Shown piece by piece: positions 55,795-64,000 of a stretch of DNA of 64,000 bases. The position numbers and the translations under genes are program-made. Position 1 is the stretch's first letter, and each line of letters begins with the position of its first letter. The notes beneath the pieces were generated by a model, which saw only the letters and a program-made list of their open reading frames with translations, was not told where the DNA came from and ran no database searches. The stretch comes from Earliella scabrosa (taxonomy: Eukaryota > Basidiomycota > Agaricomycetes > Polyporales > Polyporaceae), in assembly GCA_022605405.1 (NCBI GenBank), contig JABYQQ010000015.1:744001-808000 (forward strand), in the 5' to 3' direction.

Positions 55795-57090
55795 CTACGT
55801 CTCGGTGATGCATACCTTCTCGACGAGTCCCGATAACTGTATTTGCCAGTTCTCCTCCGCATCCTGCACGTGTACAGGCCGACTCACAGCCTTCCCATAC
55901 CTATCCACGCCGACCTCCGTCCCAGGCTTCAACTCCAACTCGAGCCGGCGGAGCGCATATCCACACCCTCGCCGCACGCGCACCGACTCCACAATCGTGC
56001 GCATCAAATCCGCCGAGTACACCGCCCCGGAGACACAGAGTACCTCCAGACCGCGGCAAGCCACGGCGCCATCAGAAAGAGGCAATGCGAGAGCGTCGGC
56101 CAGCGGTCGCGCGTCGAGTCCGTGGTCCGAGCCTGAGGACATGACCAGGAGCCGCCGGAGGGCGCGGCTGCATACGAGCAGTTGGAGCCACGCCCTGCGG
56201 TCGGCACCCGCGAAGTGGCCCATGCACGAAAGGTCAGTGACGCTAGTGCCCACGAAAACCATGCCTGCGGAAGTGAGTGCTGTGTTGATCAGTCCGTCCG
56301 TCGTCCTCGGCTGCACTTGCATCTCGAAGACGGCTTCCGACTGAGTGCCGGTGCACGTCAGGCGGAGTGTACCTTCGGCGTCCTTGATGGCGAGCTCTGC
56401 GCTGGTCGACTGCAGTAGATGGTTCTTGAAGAGGTGTATAGGAACTCCCGCGAGGAAGAGGCACAAGCCGCCTTCGCGGGCGGGGTCCGCGAGATATGCG
56501 GACACTTCGACGCGGGCGGGGAGGTGGTGCAGGTACGATAGGAACAGCCTGGTCCGCATGACGGTGTCCTTGACTACTAGCCTCTGCATATGGGGGAACG
56601 ATGTCGACGTCATGTTGTTCGGAGGGTTCTCGTGGGCGATCCGGAGGTAGTTCGTCAGCTCGAGCGTCTCGAGGTCTCTGGCGGAGCCCAAGTGCTTTCG
56701 CAGAAAGTCGTGGAAGGACATAGTGGGCTGCTGGGCGGGGTAGTTACGCAGCCGGAGAACGTGGATTTTCATGAGGTCGGAGTTGTGGTGGATTCGGATT
56801 GCGGCGCCATCGACGGTGAGCTCGACCAAGGAAGGAAAGGTGTAGTCGGAGAATAACAGCGTGGGGTTGTCGCTCTGAGAGCGAGTGGGAACGACAATGA
56901 GCGTGAGGCTGGATAGGTTGGAGAAGGGCCCGCGGAGGAATCGCTGCGCATCGGGCGACATGAAACTTGCAGCGGTGAACTGAATATCGAGCGTTGTCAA
57001 TCGGGCGATGTGTGGGCGCATCTCGGACAGCGTCCGGAACACTGCAGGACCGCGAGGGAGGAGAGCACTAGCGGACACGGATGAGTCCAT
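55795..57090 (-). CDS. F-box-type LRR protein lacking an F-box
   Basis: A single-exon gene of 431 aa, with start ATG at 57090 (MDSSVSASALLPRGPAVF). It resembles the leucine-rich-repeat half of basidiomycete F-box proteins: repeated L-x-x-L units such as IARLTTLDIQF, LSSLTLIVVP, FPSLVELTVDG, ARDLETLELTNYL, FPHMQRLVVKD and CRGLEVLCVSGAVY. The expected F-box (about 45 residues near the N-terminus) is absent. Upstream on the minus strand a probable 5'-UTR intron at 57113-57176 (GTGAGT to TTGCAG) and a TATA box at 57232-57241 make the ATG at 57090 the first in the message, so the absence is probably real, not a missing exon. The ligase link is therefore doubtful; it may be an adaptor or a decaying family member. 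Confidence 0.65.
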   Translation of the reverse strand: MDSSVSASALLPRGPAVFRTLSEMRPHIARLTTLDIQFTAASFMSPDAQRFLRGPFSNLSSLTLIVVPTRSQSDNPTLLFSDYTFPSLVELTVDGAAIRIHHNSDLMKIHVLRLRNYPAQQPTMSFHDFLRKHLGSARDLETLELTNYLRIAHENPPNNMTSTSFPHMQRLVVKDTVMRTRLFLSYLHHLPARVEVSAYLADPAREGGLCLFLAGVPIHLFKNHLLQSTSAELAIKDAEGTLRLTCTGTQSEAVFEMQVQPRTTDGLINTALTSAGMVFVGTSVTDLSCMGHFAGADRRAWLQLLVCSRALRRLLVMSSGSDHGLDARPLADALALPLSDGAVACRGLEVLCVSGAVYSADLMRTIVESVRVRRGCGYALRRLELELKPGTEVGVDRYGKAVSRPVHVQDAEENWQIQLSGLVEKVCITET

Positions 57091-57241
57091 TGTGGCGTTG
57101 TTCACAAGTGCACTGCAATCTTCACGTTGTATTGTCAGCTCAAAGTAGGGGGGACTGTCTAGTACGTGGAACTCACGTTCGTTCGGGAGGAAGACTTAGG
57201 TTGGATGTTTCGATGACTGCGCGATCAGCCAAATATATATT
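57076..57241 (-). promoter_or_regulatory. TATA box and 5'-UTR intron of the LRR gene
   Basis: AATATATATTT at 57231-57241 (minus strand) lies about 30 bp before the likely transcription start. A GTGAGT donor at 57176 and a TTGCAG acceptor at 57113 bound a 64-nt leader intron that contains no ATG conflicting with the chosen start. Confidence 0.55.
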
Positions 57242-57622
57242 TCCCCCCACCGCTATGACTCTCGTTATTCACAATGCCGGAGGACCTCGCTTCAACGTAG
57301 TAGAGCAAAGCGCGGTGTACCTGCTCTAAAAGAGTGGCTCAGGCAAAGCGAGTCTTGCCAGACACCGCATCAAAGCAAAAGAAGGAACTGAGGCATCCTC
57401 TTGTTGACTATGACGCATAGCATAGCTGGATATGAGACTACCTCGCTTTCCGCTCTCGACAACCTATAGAGCCCGCGCGTTCCAAGATGAGCTGACTTGT
57501 GATCAGTGCATTTGATGGACTCACGCGGCCAAAGACCTGTACCATTGCGCTGCTGCAGTAGTCACTGTTGCCTGGATGATTACTGGAGATTGCGTACACG
57601 AGAATGACCTCCGGATTGTCAA
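57242..57622. other. Intergenic between LRR gene and gag-only element
   Basis: About 380 bp upstream of the LRR promoter up to the target duplication of the retroelement. No gene was recognised. Confidence 0.45.
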
Positions 57623-57627
57623 CTCCG

Positions 57628-57898
57628 TGTTGGAGCACGGAGACGAGCGCGCGAGCACGGGAGGGAAACGAATGGATTTGCGTTTGTACCGAGCAAACGC
57701 GTAAGGAATACAGGGTCGCGCGTGAGGCTTATATACGAGTTATTGTAATGTTCAGTGCCAAAACGGGACGTAAATGAGAAATGTAAAAGTCCGTAAAGGG
57801 CAAGAATAAGGTACGTTATCGAAATTGATCTACTGCGGATAGGGTATCGTACGGGCCGGGCATGTCATCGGTCGCCCGTCGGAACTCATGTTCCAACA
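57628..57898 (-). repeat. LTR of gag-only element (3' LTR in element sense)
   Basis: 271 bp with perfect TGTTGGA/TCCAACA ends. A TATA box (TATATAAG on the minus strand, 57728-57735) sits in the orientation of the gag frame, as expected for an LTR promoter. Confidence 0.93.
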
Positions 57899-57909
57899 CA
57901 CCCCCTCGA
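57899..57909 (-). promoter_or_regulatory. Polypurine tract of gag-only element
   Basis: Read on the minus strand, GAGGGGGTG directly precedes the 3' LTR. It confirms that the element is oriented leftward. Confidence 0.75.
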
Positions 57910-58002
57910 GCGAGGACGTGTACGGCAGAATCATCGTGCAAAAAAAAAGCGAAATAAAACATACAGGAAACAAATGTCATCGCACCCCCTCAAACTTGCA
58001 CT

Positions 58003-58845
58003 TCAGACGGCCACGTTGGGCCCATCGTAACGGGGAAGGACCTCCTCCGTTCCCACGATGTCGATCGCGGTGCTGGCAGAGCCAGATGCGGAGAGCTGGG
58101 CCTTGGGCGCCTTGCAGTCCTCGGCGTAGTGGCCCTTCTTGCCACAATTGTAGCACGTGATGCGGGAAAGGGGAGTGGCCGGCTTGGCCGTGGAAATGAC
58201 GGCGGCGGCAGCGACGCTGTTCGGCACCGGACCGGAAGCCGTAGGCGTGGGAGCCGGAACGGGGGCCTGAGCCTGCTCGGTGATCTGGCGAGTTTCCTCA
58301 TTGAGGAGACGGTTGATGACGAAGTCCAGATCGAGAACGCTCGGGTCGGTAGAGTCGAGTGCGACGATGACGGAGGAATAGGAAGGGGGAAGGCCGTTGG
58401 TGAGGACGAGTATGATGTCCTCGTCGGAGATGTCGGCGCCCACGTCGCGGAGGCGGGCCGCAGAGCGCTTTACGTCAGCGATCCAGGCTGACATGACTTG
58501 GTTGCCCTGCTTAGTCATGCGCCAGAACAGGCGGCGGCGGGACAGCCGGGTGGCAAAGCCGCGGCTCTGGTGGACGTCGCGGAGTGCGATCCAGATCTCG
58601 GCAGGGTTGTCGCTGGCCATGTGGGGGTACTGGGAAGGGTCGACGAACAGAATGAGCTCAGCGCGTGCCTGAGCAGCCTTCGCGCGCCAAGCCTTGACTG
58701 GCTTCGAGTTGTCGGAGCCCATGGGACGGGTGACTACACCGCTGGTGATGTCCCACAGTGACTTGCGGGTGAGGTAGGCGGACATAGCGATGGACCACTC
58801 GAAATAATTCTCGTGGTTGAGCTTGTCGAACGAGGGAGGGGACAT
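58003..58845 (-). CDS. Copia-type Gag protein of the gag-only element
   Basis: An intact 280-aa frame from ATG at 58845 to stop at 58003. The N-terminus has the copia-Gag start FDKLNHENYFEWSIAMSAYL (UBN2/DUF4219-like). The capsid-like body includes PAEIWIALRDVHQSRGFATR and GLPPSYSSVIVALDS. The C-terminal nucleocapsid has a CCHC zinc knuckle CYNCGKKGHYAEDC (about residues 236-249). A Pro/Ala-rich linker precedes the knuckle. No protease, integrase or reverse transcriptase motif follows; the frame stops about 105 bp before the 3' LTR. Preservation of the frame with near-identical LTRs suggests that the Gag was functional at insertion, probably packaging its own RNA into particles. Confidence 0.92.
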   Translation of the reverse strand: MSPPSFDKLNHENYFEWSIAMSAYLTRKSLWDITSGVVTRPMGSDNSKPVKAWRAKAAQARAELILFVDPSQYPHMASDNPAEIWIALRDVHQSRGFATRLSRRRLFWRMTKQGNQVMSAWIADVKRSAARLRDVGADISDEDIILVLTNGLPPSYSSVIVALDSTDPSVLDLDFVINRLLNEETRQITEQAQAPVPAPTPTASGPVPNSVAAAAVISTAKPATPLSRITCYNCGKKGHYAEDCKAPKAQLSASGSASTAIDIVGTEEVLPRYDGPNVAV

Positions 58846-59025
58846 CGCGGAAGGGAGATTCGGAGATACGCGGGGTTACGCACACGGTTCGGATCGGCGC
58901 TCGATGCGCTCAGTCAGGGTCGCGGAGTTCGTCGGGTTCGCGGGGTTCGTCGTCGTCGGTCGCGGGTGGATTCGGCCCCACTAGGCAGTGCACGAATAGA
59001 CCTTCGAGCAGAGGTGACGCGTTTG

Positions 59026-59296
59026 TGTTGGAGCACGGAGACGAGCGCGCGAGCACGGGAGGGAAACGAATGGATTTGCGTTTGTACCGAGCAAACGCGT
59101 AAGGAATACAGGGTCGCGCGTGAGGCTTATATACGAGTTATTGTAATGTTCAGTGCCAAAACGGGACGTAAATGAGAAATGTAAAAGTCCGTAAAAGGCA
59201 AGAATAAGGTACGTTATCGAAATTGATCTACTGCGGATAGGGTATCGTACGGGCCGGGCATGTCATCGGTCGCCCGTCGGAACTCATGTTCCAACA
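59026..59296 (-). repeat. LTR of gag-only element (5' LTR in element sense)
   Basis: 271 bp, one mismatch to 57628-57898. The TATA box at 59126-59133 would drive the gag frame. The sequence directly inside it (CAAACGCGTCACC on the minus strand) should be the primer site, but I could not match it to a tRNA. Confidence 0.93.
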
Positions 59297-59301
59297 CTCC
59301 G

Positions 59302-59692
59302 TTCATCATGTTGACCGACACCGTTCGAGTTGAACGTGTTCAACGCAGTGCGCTTGGTTGGAACCTGTGAACGCGTTAGTCCCATGTTGACCACGAACCT
59401 TGAGATAAGAGGTTTCTAGCTAGCCCAATGCATTTGAAACACACACTTACTAGCTAGTTGGACTGACGATGACTGGCATCCTGTGGTGGCGGAAGGGAAA
59501 GAGAGCGGCGACCAGTGGCGCCCAGGGACTGGAATAGCAACATGCGGCGGTGACATCATCCACGCATCGACCTCACCGCGCTGGCCGTCGAGCGGCGAGC
59601 TCGTGCAAACTCCCCGCACCTCCCTGTTCAGTGTTCGACGACGACGGCAGCGACGAGCACCACCGGGCTCGATCGTGCACACGACGACGGCC
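59302..59692. other. Promoter-side region of the NADH dehydrogenase gene
   Basis: About 390 bp between the retroelement and the NDE start codon. It contains a short inverted motif (CTAGCTAG near 59419 and ACTAGCTAGT near 59449). No gene was seen. Confidence 0.4.
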
Positions 59693-62266
59693 ATGTTCCG
59701 GACAAGACCTACCTTGCTGAGGGCATTCCACCCGCCACCTCCGCCAACTGCCTACTTGCGCCTCTCCTTCTCTGCCCTCCACGGACCTCTTTCTGCCAGA
59801 ACATACGCTACTTCTCCTAATCCATCTTCGCTCTCGACAGTATGGCGACGTTCCAAGACTGCGGCGCGCTATACATTCCTTCTCCTTGGGTCAACCGTCG
59901 TCGGATGCGTCGTTCTGACCGGTGCCATCTTCCTTCACGACGCCTTCACCTATACAGAACGCGTGAGCACATCTAACTCTTCTCTCATGTGCCCTACCTG
60001 AGTCTGGAGCCGTTGCTCACTCGCAGCATGTCGATCGCGTGCCCGTCGCGCCTCGCGCGCTCAACCCCGAACGTGGTGGTCCCAAAAACCTGCCCGTGCT
60101 GTCAACACTTCTGAGCGACTGGGAGGACGAGGAGAACAGGGGGCTTGCTGAGAAGCCTCATCTGGTCATAGTCGGCGGTGGCTGGGGTGTACGTCTTTCG
60201 TTTCCCTCCCCTCTTTCCTGTGACTGCTCACGCCCACGGCACGCTGCAGGCTGTCGGCGTGCTGGAGAAGCTAACACCGGGAGACTACCACGTCACAATC
60301 ATCTCTCCCGAAACATACACAACCTTTACCCCGCTCCTGCCATGTGCGTTCAACACTTCTTCCTCCCATTGCTCCTCAGGACTCACCCCATTCCTGTAGC
60401 TGCCGCGGTTGGCACCGTCTCCGTCCGCTCCCTTGTCGAACCTCTCCGAAAGATCGCGGCACGGCTTCGCGGACATCTCATCAATGCACGCGCTGTCGAC
60501 CTCGTCATGTCCGAGCGCCTCCTCGAGGTAGAGACTATCAGCCCAGGCGGAAACAAGGGCGAGCATATGTACATTCCGTACGTCATTTCCTCCTCTTCCT
60601 TGATCGTGTGCCCATGGTTCGCTTGCGGCAGATACGACAAGCTCATCATTGCGGTCGGCTCAACGTCGAGCACCCATGGAGTGCCTGGGCTGGAGCATTG
60701 CTTCCAGCTCAAGACGATCACCGACGCGCAGAACATTCGGAAGCGCATAATTGGTACGTTCTCGCGTCTCTATCCCCGTTAAACGCGCGTTATGACGCGT
60801 CAATACATCCACAGACAACTTTGAGGCTGCTTCGCTACCGACAACGACACCCGAAGAACGCAGGAGATTACTCAGCTTCGTTGTGTGCGGTGGCGGACCC
60901 ACTGGTGTTGAAACGGCTGCGGAGATCTATGATCTCTGCCAGGAGGATCTGTTCAACTACGTGAGTGCTCAAGAGCATATACTAGGAACAATCATTCACT
61001 ATATGCGTCACAGTTCCCCAAGATCTGTCGTGAGGAAGTGTCCATCCATGTCATTCAGAGCCGCGAGCACATTCTGAACACCGTACGTCCACTCAAGCTA
61101 CACTGTCGCATCGCTGCTGAGTGTGATAACACAGTACTCGGAAGCTATCTCGCGCTATGCTGAAGAGAAGTTCATGCACGACAGCATCGATCTCATCACT
61201 TCGGCGCGTGTCGCATCCGTCTCGCCAGACAGGGTGACGTACACGAAGCGCACGAAGGATGGCAAGACGGAGACGATCGATATCCCAACGAACTTCGTCC
61301 TCTGGAGCACGGGTATCGCAATGAACCCGTTCACGAAGCGCGTGTCGGACTTGCTCCCGAACCAGGTGCACAAGAAGGCGATCGAGGTCGACGCGCACCT
61401 CCGAGTCAAGGGCGCACCACTCGGCGAGGTCTACGCCATCGGGGATGCTAGTACGATCGAGACGAGCGTCGTGAGCTACCTGCTCGACCTGGTGGACGAG
61501 GCGGACAAGAACAAGGACGGGAAGATCGATTTTGACGAGTGGGAGATTATGGGTGCGTTCGTTTTGTCCCCGTCACGGTGACCGCGACGAGCTGAATGAT
61601 CCGGTTGTGCTTTAGTCGCGCGAATCAAGAAGCGCATCCCGATGGCGGAGGACCAGCTCCAGAAGGTCCGGGAGCTGTTCGACCTGTACGACTCGGATGC
61701 GGACAACTCGCTCAGCCTGAACGAGCTCGCTGTCCTCCTGCAAGAGATTGGGAACAAGATCACAGCGCTCCCTGCTGTACGTCCTCTCGTCTTCGTCCGT
61801 TCCTTTAACCCCAACTCTTACCTCACGCTCGCGCCCCTCCCATCCCAACAGACCGCCCAGGTCGCCTCGCAGCAAGGCAAGTACCTCGGCAAGAAGCTCT
61901 CGCAGATCGCACAGCGGCGGCCCGTGCTCGAAGCAAACGGGCTCCGAATGGAGGAGGCGGACGAGGCCGTCGGCGGGCCGTTCCGGTACTTGCACCTCGG
62001 CTCGCTCGCGTACATCGGGAACGCGGCGGTGTTCGACCTCGGGCGGTTCAGCTTCATGGGCGGGCTCGCGGCGATGTACGCGTGGCGGAGTGTGTACTGG
62101 AGCGAGCAGGTGAGCATGCGGACGAGGGCGCTGTTGATGATTGATTGGGTCGTGAGGTGCGTGCTTGTGTCTTTCTTTGTTCTGGTTCCTCGTGCGTTGG
62201 GTATCGTTGTGCTGATGCGCCTTGGCGGGTAGGGGTATCTGGGGACGCGACTTGTCTCGTCTGTGA
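59693..62266 (+). CDS. External alternative NADH dehydrogenase with two EF-hands (NDE)
   Basis: Rotenone-insensitive type II NADH:ubiquinone oxidoreductase on the outer face of the mitochondrial inner membrane; it oxidises cytosolic NADH without pumping protons. Eleven exons, 59693-59962, 60027-60188, 60250-60343, 60400-60577, 60632-60753, 60815-60960, 61014-61082, 61135-61552, 61616-61776, 61852-62156 and 62233-62266, give 652 aa in phase. The N-terminus is an Arg/Ser-rich presequence followed by a membrane helix ([20 protein letters not shown], about 64-83). FAD-binding motif VIVGGGWG lies at about 137-144, the NADH-binding [12 protein letters not shown] at about 297-308, and YAIGDAST later. 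Two canonical EF-hand loops are inserted: [12 protein letters not shown] (471-482) and [12 protein letters not shown] (512-523), implying calcium control. The C-terminal membrane-binding end is [11 protein letters not shown] joined to [10 protein letters not shown]. Length matches fungal calcium-dependent NDEs. Confidence 0.95.
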
Positions 62267-63657
62267 AGGGGCGACGAGCGCGAGAATGCTCATCTGAGCG
62301 TACGCTCTTTACGGACTCTTGTTTTTGGTAGAGTATCTATTCTCCCTTGTATATAGTGTATATACCGTACCGCGCCGGACACGGAATTGTTTGTTGCAGA
62401 CCGTGGCGGCATTGCTTTGCCAGTGCTTACGATGCTCATCTCGTTGGTGCTGATGCTGAGGCTATTATTGTAGGTGAGTACAGCGGCGGATTGAATGTTT
62501 CATGGCGCACAGCGGGTTCTCAGTATACACAAGTCCAACCTTCTGTAAGTCCCTCTTCCCAATTTATGTGATTGTGGTGAAACTCAGTGTTGTGCAGGTG
62601 TTGGTGTTCAGATGCGTAGTGCGAGCGCGTTGGTCAAAGCTGCAGGGGCGGTGGCCCTTGTATTTCCACTATAGCTGTCGTGGTCAGAGTAGAAGGCGAG
62701 CGAGCAAGTCTAGACCAGCACGATTGCTCCACGCCGTCAAGCTACACGCATTGGGATAGTGCGCACGATCCGCTGCCATCCGACGAGGTATGTCTGACAA
62801 TCTTTGTGCACGGGCTTGGTATGTGTGGCTAAGTGTATAACATGTATGCCGCCCTCGTGTCCGAATCTCTTTGATTGACGCGAGGTGCGCAATGCGCTTG
62901 CGTACCCGCAGGTACCTCCTTCGCCGTCGGGCACAATGTCGCCGTCGGACCCCAGATGCCCGAATGAAGCGAAGCAAAGCGGAAATGACCAACTAGTACT
63001 GATGTTCGCGTGAGAGCGTTTGCGCAACGTGCCAGCATCCGCGAGTGCTGACGCATGCCCTCATAGGCAATTTCTCCTCCACTATCTACGCGACCCGGTC
63101 GATAGTTATCGCACGACGTGCTCCCCGATGGAATTCCCACGGAGTACTCCCTGAGTACTCCTCTCCATGAAGCTCAAGCCACCGTCCATGTCGGACATTC
63201 CTCGCACGAGGCCATGAAATACGGAGCGAAGCAACTTGGCAAGGCTGGTAGCCTTCAGCTTCTAATCCTGCTATGCCAAGCGCGAGGGAATGGCCTACCG
63301 CTCCGCCTCCTTGAGGTTTTGCGATATCACGTACTGGGTACGCGTTGCGCGCGTATGTCGCATGGTGGGCAGCAGCTGAGTACAAGACTCATCGCGGAGG
63401 TTGTTTTCGACTCCTGAACATCTGCCACATCGATAGCTGAGAACCGGGAACGGAACGAGGGCGAACACGAGGATCTCTCGCGTAACCAATCATCATCCAG
63501 CTGCCGGGTTCTCTGTTAGGTTGATCCACCGTGCTGTTCTCCACACCTCTTCCGCGCGCCAGCTTCAGGCGTCTTTCAGCAACCTTATAGGTTTCGCGCA
63601 AGACGTACTTTGTCGATCGCCCGCTCTCGATAGCTTCGTCCACCGACGTCTGACACG
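62267..63657. other. Intergenic before membrane-protein paralogue B
   Basis: About 1.4 kb. The left end is the NDE 3' UTR. The last about 230 bp (from about 63425) are similar to the DNA just upstream of membrane protein A (53190-53432), which marks the edge of a duplicated segment. The middle shows no gene. Confidence 0.5.
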
Positions 63658-64000
63658 ATGAACGCCACCGTCTCCTGGCACGAGGAGCCGAAGTTCCGTG
63701 GCACGTTCTCCATCCTCACCAGCTGCCTCAGTACACTCTTCATATCCACCTGGTCCGCACTTCACCTCGATATACCGGACAGCGAACAGTCGGGTTTCAT
63801 GAGATTCTTGGACAAGATCGGGTGGCTCTTCATTGGCCTCCTAGCACCAGAATACCTCCTCCTCCTCGCATTCAATCAGTACCTGGCCGCTCGCGCGCTC
63901 ACCAAGTTTGCGCAAAAGAAATTAGAAAGCAGGCCATCGGGATCTGCCCCTTGGTTCGTGCGCTGCCGGAGCTTCTTATATTCTCTATTCCGCGGTCACA
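63658..64000 (+). CDS. Multi-pass membrane protein, paralogue B (3' end beyond window)
   Basis: Starts at the ATG at 63658 and is open to the right edge (114 codons seen). It is closely similar over its whole visible length to membrane protein A at 53433: FRGTFSILTSCLSTLFISTW, ALHLDIP, FLDKIGWLFIGLLAPEYLLL and AFNQYLAARALTKFAQKKLE match the corresponding stretches, while the region after residue 95 diverges. Two membrane helices are visible. As with A, the function is unknown. Similar upstream DNA shows that the two arose by duplication of a segment including the promoter, about 10.2 kb apart in the same orientation. Confidence 0.82.
   Translation, partial: MNATVSWHEEPKFRGTFSILTSCLSTLFISTWSALHLDIPDSEQSGFMRFLDKIGWLFIGLLAPEYLLLLAFNQYLAARALTKFAQKKLESRPSGSAPWFVRCRSFLYSLFRGH

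Larger units (their letters stand above)
57623..59301 (-). mobile_element. Gag-only LTR element (TR-GAG-like), non-autonomous
   Basis: The element proper is 57628-59296 (1669 bp), flanked by the 5-bp target duplication CTCCG at 57623-57627 and 59297-59301. The two 271-bp LTRs begin TGTTGGA and end TCCAACA. They differ at one base (G at 57798, A at 59196). The interior holds one open frame for Gag on the minus strand, a purine tract next to the 3' LTR, and no pol sequence at all. The interior is only about 1.1 kb, so this is not a copy of a full element with small deletions. Its LTRs and Gag are unrelated to those of the copia element at 20500. Movement must rely on enzymes supplied from elsewhere. 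This fits the TR-GAG class described in plants. Confidence 0.9.

Noticed and set aside
57437..57638. Minus-strand frame ending at the gag-only element
   Set aside because: It is short, crosses the target duplication into the LTR and has no match.

Overview
The window reads as nuclear DNA of a filamentous basidiomycete, most likely an Agaricomycete. Nearly every recognisable gene is cut by several 47-65 nt GT-AG introns, codons are rich in C/G at third positions, and the gene set is fungal: external NADH dehydrogenase with EF-hands, WOPR regulator, Kre9-like and cupredoxin cell-surface proteins, an F-box-type LRR protein, and a Ty1/copia element. The ordinary genes were rebuilt exon by exon by joining reading frames across GT-AG sites and checking codon phase, so most exon edges are phase-consistent, but none is confirmed by RNA.

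Left part (1-16.4 kb), gene-dense: VPS54 (GARP tethering, minus, runs off the left edge) is divergent from a metaxin/Sam37 gene (mitochondrial outer-membrane sorting). Next come a GPI-anchored cupredoxin (minus), GUF1 (mitochondrial EF4/LepA GTPase, minus, 19 exons), the splicing factor Cwf18/CCDC12 (plus, divergent from GUF1), a WOPR-domain transcription factor (minus) and an Elongin-A-like gene (plus).

16.4-27 kb: a gene-poor stretch with a decayed WD-repeat fragment, then a structurally complete 5.3-kb Ty1/copia retrotransposon with two identical 370-bp LTRs, a 5-bp target duplication, one open 1498-codon gag-pol frame and a primer site matching the anticodon arm of initiator tRNA-Met.

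27-38 kb: a WDR26/Gid7 homologue (CTLH/GID ubiquitin ligase subunit, minus), a 5.8-kb stretch without a recognisable gene, and a serine-rich protein with an Ecl1-like zinc motif (minus). 38-47.7 kb holds no gene that I can support.

Right part (47.7-64 kb): a secreted Kre9/Knh1-like protein (minus), a multi-zinc-finger protein (minus), a multi-pass membrane protein (plus), an F-box-type LRR protein (minus), a 1.67-kb LTR element that encodes only Gag (minus), an external NADH dehydrogenase with two EF-hands (plus), and the start of a second membrane protein, a close paralogue of the first that includes its upstream DNA (plus, runs off the right edge).

The most unusual item is the gag-only element at 57628-59296: near-identical LTRs, intact target duplication, polypurine tract and an open Gag frame, but no protease, integrase or reverse transcriptase. 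It is a fungal counterpart of the TR-GAG elements described in plants.
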